A DNA stretch of 64,000 bases from the NCBI RefSeq assembly GCF_025464955.1, contig NZ_JAODNM010000126.1:80762-144761 (forward strand). Direction: 5' to 3'. The notes beneath the pieces were generated by a model, which saw only the letters and a program-made list of their open reading frames with translations, had not been told where the DNA came from and did no database searches. This document shows, piece after piece, positions 16,458 to 24,850 of the stretch. Numbering within the stretch: the first letter of the stretch is position 1; each line of letters opens with the position of its first letter. The stretch comes from Amycolatopsis sp. GTDB taxonomy: Bacteria; Actinomycetota; Actinomycetes; Mycobacteriales; Pseudonocardiaceae. A program made the translations under genes and the position numbers.

Positions 16458-16580
16458 CCTGAATCGCGGCGATGAGATCGTGGAAGTACGCACGATCGAC
16501 ACCGGCCAGGGCGGCGCCGTGGCCATCGAGATCACCCAGGTCCGGGGGACGACCGGGAGCGCGGAACTGGCCCGAACAGC

Positions 16581-16739
16581 TACCCGCTGTGGACGTTGCG
16601 GAACGATGCCGCCGCGGCCGCCGCCATCCGCGTGATGGAGGCACTGAGCGGTCCGAATCCGGGCGTGGTGCTGATCGACGACGACAACCGGGTGCGGCTG
16701 CGCTCCTTCGCCGAGGTCAAAGGCCGTCAGACGACCTGA
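16581..16739 (+). pseudogene. C-terminal fragment of an unrecognised protein
   Basis: 53 codons with strong coding character: YPLWTLRNDAAAAAAIRVME, then GPNPGVVLIDDDNRVRLRSF and AEVKGRQTT, stop. No start or ribosome site belongs to it; upstream homology (perhaps VVLDLNRGDEIVEVRTIDTG at 16446-16505) is in another frame. It may be the tail of a gene destroyed at the same junction where DUF222 was truncated. Family unknown. Confidence 0.35.
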
Positions 16740-16890
16740 AGACGAGGTTCAACCGTCTCGGACATGTTTTGCCCGTCCTCAATGGACCGCCGAACCCGCG
16801 GCAGGGAAAAGATCATCCCACCGTGGGAGGCGGAGGAGCGCGACGTCCGTCAGGATGACGCGGCGGGCAGCACCATCGCGGGGAGACGGC

Positions 16891-17691
16891 ATGATCGAGG
16901 TAACAGGCCTTACGAAGTCGTACGGCAAAACGCGCGCCGTGGACGACCTCACGTTCGAGGTCACAGCCGGCCAGGTGACGGGACTGCTGGGGCCCCACGG
17001 CGCCGGTAAGTCGACCACCTTGCGGCTGGCGCTGGGACTGGACAACCCGACGGCGGGGAAGGTCCTTTTCGACGGCAAGCGGTACCGCGAACTGAAACAT
17101 CCACTGCGCACGGTCGGCGCCCTGCTGGACGCGAGGTCAACGCACCCGAACCGGTCCGCACGAGCGCACCTGGCTTGGATGGCCAAGTCGAACAGGGTCC
17201 CGGCAGTCCGCGTCGATGACGTGCTTGAGGCAGTCGGCCTGAGTACCGTCGCGGGCGACCGGGCCGGTGGGCTTTCGCTCGGTATGGCGCGGCGTCTCGG
17301 CTTCGCGGCGGCGCTGCTCGGTGACCCCGAGGTGCTGCTGCTCGACGAACCGATGAACGGACTCGCGCCGGAAGACATCCTCTGGGCCCGCAAATTCACC
17401 CGCCGTCTCACCGATGAAGGGCGCACCGTCGTGGTGTCGTCGCACGTCATTTCCGAGGTGGCTTTGGCCGCTTCCCGACTTGTCGTGATCGATGCGGGAA
17501 AGCTCGTCTGCCAAAGCTCGACCGAAGAGTTCATTGCCGGTACAGCCGAGCACGGGGTCAAGATCAAGCCGCCTCGGCAACAAACCGCACCGGCGGATAC
17601 GAACACCGCGCTCACCGAACTGACGGACTCCCTAGTCGGGTTCACCGGCTCAGTGCCGGGCAGCGACCGACGCCCGCCGTCACCGCTGTGA
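16891..17691 (+). CDS. ABC transporter ATP-binding protein (no permease adjacent)
   Basis: 266 aa. Walker A GPHGAGKST (about residues 37-45), Walker B VLLLDEP, and a switch His in VVVSSHVISEV. The signature is LSLGMARR instead of LSGGQQR, typical of the multidrug/bacitracin-type (CcmA-like) subfamily. ATG 16891 with GGGAGACGG upstream is preferred to 16855. This subfamily works with a separate membrane permease, usually encoded next door, but no membrane gene follows, so it is an orphan or the permease has been lost. The last 35 residues show no similarity. Confidence 0.86.
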   Translation: MIEVTGLTKSYGKTRAVDDLTFEVTAGQVTGLLGPHGAGKSTTLRLALGLDNPTAGKVLFDGKRYRELKHPLRTVGALLDARSTHPNRSARAHLAWMAKSNRVPAVRVDDVLEAVGLSTVAGDRAGGLSLGMARRLGFAAALLGDPEVLLLDEPMNGLAPEDILWARKFTRRLTDEGRTVVVSSHVISEVALAASRLVVIDAGKLVCQSSTEEFIAGTAEHGVKIKPPRQQTAPADTNTALTELTDSLVGFTGSVPGSDRRPPSPL

Positions 17692-17700
17692 CGGCGGGCG
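17671..17700. terminator. Bidirectional hairpin terminator between ABC ATPase and AKR
   Basis: A perfect 13-bp stem, CGCCCGCCGTCAC (17671-17683) with GTGACGGCGGGCG (17688-17700) and a 4-base loop. It contains the ATPase stop codon and ends 11 bases before the AKR stop on the other strand. Confidence 0.72.
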
Positions 17701-17710
17701 GACAGACCTC

Positions 17711-18655
17711 TCAGGGCACCGGACGACCACGGGCCGCGGTGTACAGCGAGTACCACTCGGGCCCGGTCATCGCCGCGGCCTGCCGGGCGGCGTCGCCGCA
17801 GGCGCGGATCCGGACCGGGTCCGCCGTGCCGATGACGGGTTCGATCCCCGCGGGATGCCGCATCAGCCAGCCGAGCACGATCGCCTCCGGCGTCGTGTTC
17901 TTTTCCCCGGCCATGGTCGAGACCAGGACGGCCGTGCGCTCCTCGGCAAGCGAGCGGTCCGCCGGCGCGGCTCCGGAGTAGACCCCCTGGGCCAGCGCGC
18001 CCCAGGCTTGAAGCCGGACATCGTGGGCCTGGCAATACTCAATGGTGCCCTCGGGGAAACTGATCCCGGCGCCCTCCGGATGGTTGACCAGGACTCCTGC
18101 CTCCACCCAGTCCCGTTTGCGCAGGCTCATCTCCAACTGGTTCACCACCAGTGGCTCGTCCACGATGGACCGCAGATACTCCATCTGCGACGCAGACATA
18201 TTCGAGACACCGAACGCGCCGACCTTGCCCGCCGAACGCAGTTCCGCGAACGCCGCGGCGATTTCGTCGGGCTCCATCAGCGGGTCGGGCCGGTGCAGTA
18301 ACAGCACATCGACGCGGTCCACGCCGAGCCGTTCAAGACTGCCGTGGACACGTTCGAGGATCGACGCTTTGCTCAGGTCGTAGTACGCCTCAAGCCCGTT
18401 CTCGCCAAGCCGGATGCCGCATTTCGTCTGGATGCGGACGCGGTCTCGCAATCCGGGGTCGCGGGACAGGACCTGCCCCAGCGCCTCCTCGGACTTGCCA
18501 TTCCGATAGATGTCAGCCTGGTCGAACCACGTGATCCCGATATCGAGCGCCACTCGCACGGCACGTTCGGCGATATCGACGTCTTCGGTGGTCAGCGGGG
18601 CGTCGGACCACGCACCGCCCAGACCCATGCAGCCGTACACCAGTTCACCGTTCAT
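17711..18655 (-). CDS. Aldo/keto reductase
   Basis: 314 aa, (beta/alpha)8 NADPH-dependent oxidoreductase. YGCMGLGGAWSD, GITWFDQADIYRNGKSEEAL (catalytic Asp and Tyr), 'QTKCGIRL' (catalytic Lys), DVLLLHRPDPLMEPDEIAAA (catalytic His), FGVSNMSASQM and EPVIGTADPVRIRACGDAAR (NADPH binding). It is closest in pattern to the YdhF-like 'oxidoreductase' group that reduces small carbonyls; the substrate is unknown. It is monocistronic. Confidence 0.9.
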   Translation of the reverse strand: MNGELVYGCMGLGGAWSDAPLTTEDVDIAERAVRVALDIGITWFDQADIYRNGKSEEALGQVLSRDPGLRDRVRIQTKCGIRLGENGLEAYYDLSKASILERVHGSLERLGVDRVDVLLLHRPDPLMEPDEIAAAFAELRSAGKVGAFGVSNMSASQMEYLRSIVDEPLVVNQLEMSLRKRDWVEAGVLVNHPEGAGISFPEGTIEYCQAHDVRLQAWGALAQGVYSGAAPADRSLAEERTAVLVSTMAGEKNTTPEAIVLGWLMRHPAGIEPVIGTADPVRIRACGDAARQAAAMTGPEWYSLYTAARGRPVP

Positions 18656-18791
18656 CCCCCGAACCCTAATGGCCGGGCCGGTCGGGAAAAGAAATTTCGG
18701 AGACCGTGTCGATCCGTCCGTCCGCTGTTCGACGTGTCAGCAGAAGCCCGCCGGAGCGCCTCCGGCGGCACGACACCGACAAGGAACCGCC

Positions 18792-19226
18792 ATGACTGCG
18801 TCGACCACCTTCAGCCCCTCGTCCCGCACTGCCACCGCCGGTTCCGCCCGCCGGTGGATCCGGGCTCTGACCGTCGGCGCGGCGATTGTCGCCGCCAGCG
18901 CGGTCTGGTTCGTTGCCTCGGCGCTGGGCGTCGACTTCCACCTCGCCGACGGTCAGGGCGAAGTCGTCCTGACGCTGCCGATCATCGCCGGTTTCACCCT
19001 TGTGTGTTCAGCCCTAGGCTGGGCCGCTCTCGCACTGTTCGAGCACTTCACCCCAAGCGCCGCCAAAATCTGGTCCGCACTGGCAACCGCCGTCCTCGTG
19101 CTCTCGTTCGTCCCGATCTTCCTGGAGCACGCCACAGTAGGCACCGAGATTTCCCTGGTCCTAGTCCATCTCGCCGTCGGTGTGGTGCTCATCCCAAGGC
19201 TGCCGAAGACCACGTCCCGGGGATGA
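18792..19226 (+). CDS. DUF6069-like four-helix membrane protein
   Basis: 144 aa with AAGGA before ATG 18792. After a polar N-terminus there are four predicted transmembrane helices: ALTVGAAIVAASAVWFVASA, LTLPIIAGFTLVCSALGWAA, WSALATAVLVLSFVPIF and 'SLVLVHLAVGVVLIPRL'. The layout and the GVDFHLADGQGE loop match small actinobacterial DUF6069 membrane proteins, whose function is unknown. There is no operon partner. Confidence 0.75.
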   Translation: MTASTTFSPSSRTATAGSARRWIRALTVGAAIVAASAVWFVASALGVDFHLADGQGEVVLTLPIIAGFTLVCSALGWAALALFEHFTPSAAKIWSALATAVLVLSFVPIFLEHATVGTEISLVLVHLAVGVVLIPRLPKTTSRG

Positions 19227-19281
19227 CCGCCCGAGCGGCACGGTGACGGCGGTGTCCCCACAGGACGCCGCTGTCACCAGG

Positions 19282-20520
19282 TCAGCCGTCCGTCCGCGCG
19301 AGCCGGGCTGCGCGGGTGACGAGGTAGTGCTGTTCCGGAAGATTCGTCGTGCGGCCGGCCGCGGCCCGGTAATGCGCCACGGCTGCGTCGATATCACCGG
19401 CCATCTCGAAGAAGTGGGCGCGGACAGCATCCAGGCGGTGGTGGCCAGCCAGCGGTTCGTCAAGCGCTTCGAGCAACTTCAAACCGGCTGTCGGCCCGTG
19501 CACCATGGCCGCGGCGATCGCCCGGTTGAGCGCCACCATCGGGTTCCCGGTCATCCGCTCGAGCAGGCCGTACAGGGTGAGGATCTGCGGCCAATCGGTG
19601 TCCTCCGCGCGGTCGGCATCGTCATGGACGGCCGCGATGCCGGCCTGCAACTGGTACTCGCCGATCGCTCCCGCCGTCACCGCGGCGGTGATCAACGCGG
19701 TTCCCTCGGCAATCAGCCGCCGGTCCCACTTCGTCCGGTCCTGCTCGGCGAGCGGGATCAGCGCGCCGCCGTCGCCGGCACGGGCGGGACGCCTGGCGTC
19801 GGTGAGCAACATGAGCGCGAGCAGTCCGCCGACCTCACCGTCTGCGGGCAGCAAGCCGTGCGCCAGCCTCGCCAACCGGATCGCTTCGTCCGATAACTCG
19901 GTGCGATGTAGGCCGCTGCCGACGCTGCTGGTGTACCCCTCGTTGAAGACCAGGTAGAGCACATGGAGCACCGATCGCAGCCGTGGTGCCCATTCCCCGC
20001 CCTCGGGCGGTGAGAACTGCGCCCCGGACGATTTGATGCGCTGTTTCGCCCGGCTGATCCGCTGCGCCATGGTCGCTTCCGGCACCAGGAACGCGTTCGC
20101 GATCTCGGCGGTGGTCAGGCCACCGACCGCGCGCAAAGTCAGCGCGATGGCCGAAGACGGGGTCAGTGCCGGATGACAGCAAAGGAACAGCAGAGTCAAC
20201 GTGTCGTCATGGTCGGCGACGACGACTCCGCCGTCACCATCACGAGCCGGCGGCAGCTGGGAGGCGACGGCTTCTTCGCGACGTCGCCGGGCGTTGTCGC
20301 TGCGCAGCTGGTCCGTCATCCGCCGCACGGCGGTCTGGATCAGCCAACCACGTGGGTACTCCGGCACGCCGTTCCGCTGCCAGTGCAGTGCCGCCGCGAG
20401 CAACGCTTCCTGAACCGCGTCCTCGGCGGCGTCGAAATCGCCGAACCGCCGGATGACCGCACCGAGGACCTGCGGCGCGAGCTCACGCAACACATCCTCG
20501 AACCCCGGTCGGGGATTCAC
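19282..20520 (-). CDS. ECF42-type sigma factor (SigJ-like, with C-terminal TPR-like region)
   Basis: 412 aa. Region 2: VLGAVIRRFGDFDAAEDAVQ, EALLAAALHWQRNGVPEYPR, GWLIQTAVRRMTDQLRSDNA. Region 4: LTLRAVGGLTTAEIANAFLV, PEATMAQRISRAKQRIK. A ~230-residue helical extension (LYLVFNEGYTSS, GLLALMLLTDARRPARAGDG, GPTAGLKLLEAL, HHRLDAVRAHFFEMAGDIDA) is diagnostic for the ECF42 group. ECF42 sigma factors have no anti-sigma factor and are encoded with DGPF/YCII proteins, as here. The GTG start overlaps the stop of the DGPF gene (GTGA). Confidence 0.9.
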   Translation of the reverse strand: MNPRPGFEDVLRELAPQVLGAVIRRFGDFDAAEDAVQEALLAAALHWQRNGVPEYPRGWLIQTAVRRMTDQLRSDNARRRREEAVASQLPPARDGDGGVVVADHDDTLTLLFLCCHPALTPSSAIALTLRAVGGLTTAEIANAFLVPEATMAQRISRAKQRIKSSGAQFSPPEGGEWAPRLRSVLHVLYLVFNEGYTSSVGSGLHRTELSDEAIRLARLAHGLLPADGEVGGLLALMLLTDARRPARAGDGGALIPLAEQDRTKWDRRLIAEGTALITAAVTAGAIGEYQLQAGIAAVHDDADRAEDTDWPQILTLYGLLERMTGNPMVALNRAIAAAMVHGPTAGLKLLEALDEPLAGHHRLDAVRAHFFEMAGDIDAAVAHYRAAAGRTTNLPEQHYLVTRAARLARTDG

Positions 20521-20918
20521 AGTTCAGGGGTCGGCGCGCCCATCACCTGGCGTACCTCGATCGGCTGGCGGATCGGGGCTCCACCGGGACCCGGTGCGGC
20601 GGAGGTCTTCGCCGCGATCTCGACGGCACGCGCCTCCGACTCGACGTCGACGATCCGGTAGCCCGCGAGCAGTTCCTTGGCCTCCGGGAACGGTCCGTCA
20701 GTCACCACTGGGGCGCCGACGCCGTCGAAAGTGACGAATTTCGCCAACTCGGGTCCGGCCAGGCCCTGACCGTCGACGAATTCACCGGACGCGACGAGCT
20801 CGTTGTTCAGCGCCAGTTGAAAGGCGACATGCGCATTGATGTCCTCGGGCGCCCAGCTCGAGATCGGTTCCACGCCCTCGATCGGCGTGTAGTTCTGCAG
20901 CAACATGAACTTCGGCAT
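20517..20918 (-). CDS. YCII-related DGPF protein, ECF42 partner
   Basis: 133 aa from ATG 20918, preceded by GAGGAG. MPKFMLLQNYTPIEGVEPIS, VASGEFVDGQGLAGPELAKF and VVTDGPFPEAKELLAGYRIV contain the name-giving DGPF motif; 'DVESEARAVEIAAKTSAAPG' closes the ferredoxin-like fold. The family has unclear chemistry but is consistently encoded beside ECF42 sigma factors, and its genes are usual targets of the sigma factor. The stop overlaps the sigma factor start by 4 bases (GTGA), so the pair is translationally coupled. Confidence 0.88.
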   Translation of the reverse strand: MPKFMLLQNYTPIEGVEPISSWAPEDINAHVAFQLALNNELVASGEFVDGQGLAGPELAKFVTFDGVGAPVVTDGPFPEAKELLAGYRIVDVESEARAVEIAAKTSAAPGPGGAPIRQPIEVRQVMGAPTPEL

Positions 20919-21012
20919 GTCCGGCTCCTCAGTCTTCCGCGCGCCCATCTTGGCGCATTCAGGAGTGGAACGGAGCCGGCGGCGAGTTCTCGACATCCCC
21001 AGGCGAGCTATT

Positions 21013-21435
21013 TCAGAAGTTCCCGAAAGCCAACTTGCCCAGTTCGTGGTCGAAGTCGAACCGTTCGGATTCGGCACCCGGCGGTACCTGCTCATAAGTG
21101 CGGTTGAGGAAGGTCGCGAGTTCGTGTGCCGGAGCTTCCAGGACCGCGGACCCGTCCGGAGCGTTCAGTTCGAACAGAACCAGCGCGGGATGTGAGGCCG
21201 GGCCGACTCGCACATCCCCGTCCCCGACCTGGGTGAGCAGGCCGTCGGCGAGCAGGTCGCGGCCGAACATCCAGCGGACCGTGCCGTGGCCGGTGTGATA
21301 GGCCGTGGTCACGGCGTACGGGTCGCGGGTGTCGTACTCGAGATCGACCTTGAGAGGCGACGGGCGGGCCCCGAAGGTTCGCAGCCCGAAGACGATCGTC
21401 GCTCGGGTGACGCTGTGTTCGACGCCCATGGTCAT
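21013..21435 (-). CDS. SsgA-family sporulation/cell-division regulator
   Basis: 140 aa from ATG 21435 (a second ATG 6 bases later is also possible). 'PLKVDLEYDTRDPYAVTTAY', TVRWMFGRDLLADGLLTQVG, GDVRVGPASHPALVLFELNA and APAHELATFLNRTYEQVPPG are the core of the SsgA-like (SALP) fold found only in morphologically complex actinobacteria. SALPs act in septum positioning and spore wall formation, and interact with divisome proteins. This supports a sporulating or mycelial host. Confidence 0.9.
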   Translation of the reverse strand: MTMGVEHSVTRATIVFGLRTFGARPSPLKVDLEYDTRDPYAVTTAYHTGHGTVRWMFGRDLLADGLLTQVGDGDVRVGPASHPALVLFELNAPDGSAVLEAPAHELATFLNRTYEQVPPGAESERFDFDHELGKLAFGNF

Positions 21436-21654
21436 AGCCCCTTCCGTGTGCGGTGAATAAAGATCATCTTGGCCTACATATGACGCCCAGTGACAGTCAT
21501 GAGACCGAGAAGAACGATCTTTCACTCCATCGGTACATGAATGGACTTCATATTGTCACTCAACGGGGTGGTGCCGCCGTGACGACGGTCACATTGCTTC
21601 CAGATTACCCGCTGTCAGCCGACGAGAACATTGAGTTCTAGCTAAGTTATCGTG

Positions 21655-21668
21655 ACCTAGGTTAGAGT
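21655..21668 (+). promoter_or_regulatory. PadR operator and -10 region
   Basis: A palindrome ACCTAGGT (21655-21662, near-symmetric as TGACCTAGGTTA) abuts a TAGAGT -10-like hexamer (21663-21668) that ends 5 bases before the PadR ATG. This suggests autorepression and a leaderless transcript. No ribosome site precedes the ATG. Confidence 0.45.
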
Positions 21669-21673
21669 GCCTT

Positions 21674-22213
21674 ATGTGGATCGACGTGGTACTTCTGGCG
21701 AACATGGCAGCCCGGCCATCACACGGCTACGAGCTGCGAAGGCGCGTCGAAGAAACCACCGGATACGCCCTGTCGAACAACTCGCTCTACCCGACTCTGC
21801 GCCGGTTCGCCGAGGCCGGCGCCGCGGTCAAGACCGCAGAGCCCCAGGAAGGACGTCCACCGCGGCACGTCTACACGATCACCGAAGTCGGCCGTGAACT
21901 GCTGCACGACCTGCTTGCCGATCTGCCCGACGAGCTGGCCGACGACAACGCGGAGTTCCTCGTCAGGGTGAGCCAATTCCAGTGGCTCACCGACAACGAG
22001 CGTCGGCAGATATTCGAGGCGCGTGAACGAGCACTGGCGAAACAGCACATCCGGCTGACGGCCTTACGCGACACAAGGGAACCCGAGGCATGGAGCGGTG
22101 TCGTACTCGACGAGCTGCTGAGGAGGCTCCATGCCGAACAGAACTGGCTCACTCTCTTGCGCGACCGAGCAACCCCACCATCCGAGGAGGACTCCGATGA
22201 CCACAAGCACTGA
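21674..22213 (+). CDS. PadR-family transcriptional regulator
   Basis: 179 aa. The winged helix reads MWIDVVLLANMAARPSHGYE, LRRRVEETTGYALSNNSLYP, TLRRFAEAGAAVKTAEP and RPPRHVYTITEVGRELLHDL, followed by the C-terminal dimerisation helices of the PadR/Vir-type subfamily (LLADLPDELADDNAEFLVRV, ERALAKQHIRLTALRDTREP). The P450 gene starts inside its 3' end (17-base overlap), so the two form an operon; PadR proteins often repress adjacent detoxification genes and respond to aromatic or toxic ligands. Confidence 0.9.
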   Translation: MWIDVVLLANMAARPSHGYELRRRVEETTGYALSNNSLYPTLRRFAEAGAAVKTAEPQEGRPPRHVYTITEVGRELLHDLLADLPDELADDNAEFLVRVSQFQWLTDNERRQIFEARERALAKQHIRLTALRDTREPEAWSGVVLDELLRRLHAEQNWLTLLRDRATPPSEEDSDDHKH

Positions 22214-23414
22214 GCTCGCCCCGCAACTGCCCTTCGCCCGGCCGAACATCCTCGACCTCGCCCCGCTCTACGAAGTCCTGCGGCGGACCGCTCCGATGAC
22301 CCGCGTCCGCACACCCGCCGGCGATCCAGCGTGGCTGGTGACCCGCCATGACGAGGCCAAGGCCCTGTTCGGGGACTCCCGCCTAGGCCGGTCGCACCCG
22401 GTGCCCGAGGAGGCGTCCAAGGTCTCCGACGCGGCCGTTCTCTCGGGTCCGTCCGGTGAGTACGACGACGAGCAAGCCGATCGCCAACGCCTGCGGAAGC
22501 TGCTCGTGCCCGCGTTCTCGGCCAGGCGGATGAGGCTGCTCACCGAGCATGTCCAAACCATCGTCGACGCGTGTCTCGACACTATGGAGGCCGCTCACGA
22601 TAATGCCCCTGAGCAGCCCGTCGACCTGCACGAACATCTGTCGTTCCCGCTTCCGGTGCTCGTCATCTGCGAGCTGCTGGGCGTCCCATACGAGGACCGC
22701 GAACGCTTCGGCGGCTTGTCCGACCGGATCGGTCAGCTGAACGCCGGCGACGATGCCCGCAACGCGTTGCAGGAGTTTTCGGCCTACACCAGCGAGTTGG
22801 CGAAGGCGAAACGGGCAGAGCCGACCCAGGACGTCATCTCGGACCTGGTCCTCGCGCAGAGCGAAGACCCGACGTTCACCGACGAGGCGCTCGCAGAACT
22901 GGCGGCCGGCCTTCTGTTCGCCGGGCACGAGACTACTGCGGGACGGATCGACCTCGGGGTCCTACGGCTGCTCAGCGACCTCGACCGGCGTGACGCTCTC
23001 GCCGCCGACCCCGACGGCCTGGTGGCCGGCACGGTCGAAGAGATCCTGCGCATGTCCGCGCCGGGAGGCCTGGGCCTGCTGCGCTACGCGCATGCCGACA
23101 TTCAGGTAGGCGGGCAGACAATCGCCCGGGGTGAAGCCGTCCTCATCGCCTCCAACGCGGCGAACCGGGATCCCGAAGTGTTCGAGGAGCCCGACCGGTT
23201 CGACCCGTCGCGCCGTCCCAACACCCACCTCGCGTTCGGGCACGGCGGGCATTTCTGCATCGGTGCCAGTCTCGCCCGGACCGAACTGCGCGTGGTGTTC
23301 TCGACGCTGTTCCGTCGGTTCCCGAACCTTCGCCTGGCGATCGACGTCGACGACCTTGTCATCCGCGCCGACCGGCTGACCGGGGGCGTCGCCTCGGTGC
23401 CGGTGATCTGGTAG
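22197..23414 (+). CDS. Cytochrome P450
   Basis: 405 aa, soluble bacterial class I P450 (CYP107/105-like length). The I-helix has AGLLFAGHETTAGRIDL, the K-helix EEILRM (E-x-x-R), and the heme loop FGHGGHFCIGASLAR with the ligand Cys at residue 354. It needs ferredoxin and ferredoxin reductase; none is encoded here. ATG 22197 is preceded by GGAGGA, and the preceding PadR overlaps it. The substrate is unknown; no biosynthetic neighbours are present, so a xenobiotic or housekeeping oxidation under PadR control is likely. Confidence 0.92.
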   Translation: MTTSTELAPQLPFARPNILDLAPLYEVLRRTAPMTRVRTPAGDPAWLVTRHDEAKALFGDSRLGRSHPVPEEASKVSDAAVLSGPSGEYDDEQADRQRLRKLLVPAFSARRMRLLTEHVQTIVDACLDTMEAAHDNAPEQPVDLHEHLSFPLPVLVICELLGVPYEDRERFGGLSDRIGQLNAGDDARNALQEFSAYTSELAKAKRAEPTQDVISDLVLAQSEDPTFTDEALAELAAGLLFAGHETTAGRIDLGVLRLLSDLDRRDALAADPDGLVAGTVEEILRMSAPGGLGLLRYAHADIQVGGQTIARGEAVLIASNAANRDPEVFEEPDRFDPSRRPNTHLAFGHGGHFCIGASLARTELRVVFSTLFRRFPNLRLAIDVDDLVIRADRLTGGVASVPVIW

Positions 23415-23520
23415 GCGACCGTGCGAAGACTCGACACCGGAGGTGAGGTGTGATGCGGCAGCGGACCGCACCCACCTCCGGGCGCTGGCACGTCCGGTGG
23501 GATTTCGGGACAATCGGTTG

Positions 23521-24027
23521 ATGACCGAACGCAAGCCGTCCGGCGTCAACTTCGAGTCCTGGGTCGACAAGCAGATCCGCGAAGCGGAAGCACGCGGAGA
23601 CTTCGACAACTTGCCCGGCACCGGCAAGCCGCTGCCCGATGCCGGCGGGCCCCACGACGAAAACTGGTGGATCAAGCGGAAGCTGGCGAGCGAGGGACTG
23701 TCGGCTGACGCGCTGCTCCCCACCTCACTGAGGCTTCGCAAGGAGATCCAGCGCTTGCCGGACACGGTCAGCCGCTTGACATCCGAACGCGCGGTCCGCG
23801 AAGTCGTCGAAAAGCTCAATCAGGAAATCGTGGCGTGGATGCGCGCGCCATCGGGCCCGTCGATTCCGGTGCGTCCGGTGGTTGTCGGCGAGGTTGTCGA
23901 ACGGTGGCACGCGGATCGCTTGCACGCCAAGGAAATCCCGCCGAGCGCGCCGAGAATAGTGAAGCCCGTGCCAAAACGGACGTCATGGTGGCGTCGAAAG
24001 AGCCACCGGCGGGAGGAGCCACCGTGA
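23521..24027 (+). CDS. DUF1992 (DnaJ homologue subfamily C member 28-like) protein
   Basis: 168 aa. VNFESWVDKQIREAEARGDF, DNLPGTGKPLPD and ENWWIKRKLASEGLSADALL, then LRLRKEIQRLPDTVSRLTSE are the DUF1992 signature. The C-terminus is basic (RTSWWRRKSHRREEPP). Proteins of this family are small and of unknown function; the eukaryotic relative carries a J domain, which is absent here. It is probably monocistronic. Confidence 0.85.
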   Translation: MTERKPSGVNFESWVDKQIREAEARGDFDNLPGTGKPLPDAGGPHDENWWIKRKLASEGLSADALLPTSLRLRKEIQRLPDTVSRLTSERAVREVVEKLNQEIVAWMRAPSGPSIPVRPVVVGEVVERWHADRLHAKEIPPSAPRIVKPVPKRTSWWRRKSHRREEPP

Positions 24028-24034
24028 GCATCGT

Positions 24035-24727
24035 TCACGGGGCGAGAGCGCGCTCCACGGCCGCTTCGACGTGCAGACGGGTCGTGGGAAACACCGGCAC
24101 CGGACTGTCTTCCGGCCTGATCAGAAGCTCGATCTCCGTGCAACCCAGGATGACTCCCCGCGCGCCGGCATCGACCAGTCTCCCGATCACCGCTCGGTAA
24201 GCGTCGCGCGACGACTCTCTCACTACTCCGAGACACAGCTCTTCGTAAATGACGCGGTGGACGACAGCCCGGTCCTGCGCCTCCGGGATCAGCACCTTCA
24301 GCCCATGGCCGGCCAGACGATCCCGATAGAAGTCCTGCTCCATCGTGAAGGCCGTACCGAGCAGGCCGACCGTCGCCAGCCCTTCGCCCAATACCGCCGC
24401 TGCAGTCGCGTCGCCCAGGTGCAACAGAGGGATCTCGACGGCGGCCTGCACCTGGTCGGCGACCTTGTGCATGGTGTTGGTACACAGCACGAGCAGGTCG
24501 GCGCCGGCTGCTTGCAGTCCACGCGCGGCTTCGGCGAGCAGGTATCCGGCGGCGTCCCAACGTCCGGCGACCTGCAGGCGTTCGACGTCGGCGAAGTCGA
24601 CCGAATGCAGCACGCATCGCGCCGAATGCAGTCCGCCGAGCTTCTCCCGGACCAGTTCGTTCGCCAGGCGGTAGTACTCGGCGCTGCTCTCCCAGCTCAT
24701 CCCGCCGAGCATCCCGATGGTGCGCAT
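24035..24727 (-). CDS. Aspartate/glutamate racemase-family protein
   Basis: 230 aa from ATG 24727 (MRTIGMLGGMSWESSAEYYR). An in-frame ATG at 24751 is also possible; neither has a good ribosome site. The two catalytic cysteines lie in 'DLLVLCTNTMHKVADQV' and 'GVILGCTEIELLI', spaced as in PLP-independent amino-acid racemases (YgeA/RacX type). LLGTAFTMEQDFYRDRLAG is family-typical. It probably racemises aspartate, glutamate or another amino acid for cell wall or D-amino-acid pools. Confidence 0.87.
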   Translation of the reverse strand: MRTIGMLGGMSWESSAEYYRLANELVREKLGGLHSARCVLHSVDFADVERLQVAGRWDAAGYLLAEAARGLQAAGADLLVLCTNTMHKVADQVQAAVEIPLLHLGDATAAAVLGEGLATVGLLGTAFTMEQDFYRDRLAGHGLKVLIPEAQDRAVVHRVIYEELCLGVVRESSRDAYRAVIGRLVDAGARGVILGCTEIELLIRPEDSPVPVFPTTRLHVEAAVERALAP

Positions 24728-24850
24728 CGGCCGAGCGGCGAGAGCGCTCATCGGACCACGCCGCCGGGGTTCCACGTTCGTGTCATCCGTTCCCCTGTCC
24801 TGGCGAAGCACCGACGTCGGCGACACTACCGCGCCATGACCGGGGCGGAG

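Noticed and set aside
21453..21641. 62-codon plus-strand frame between the SsgA-like and PadR genes
   Set aside because: No ribosome site, no homology, and it overlaps the promoter region; probably chance in an AT-richer gap.
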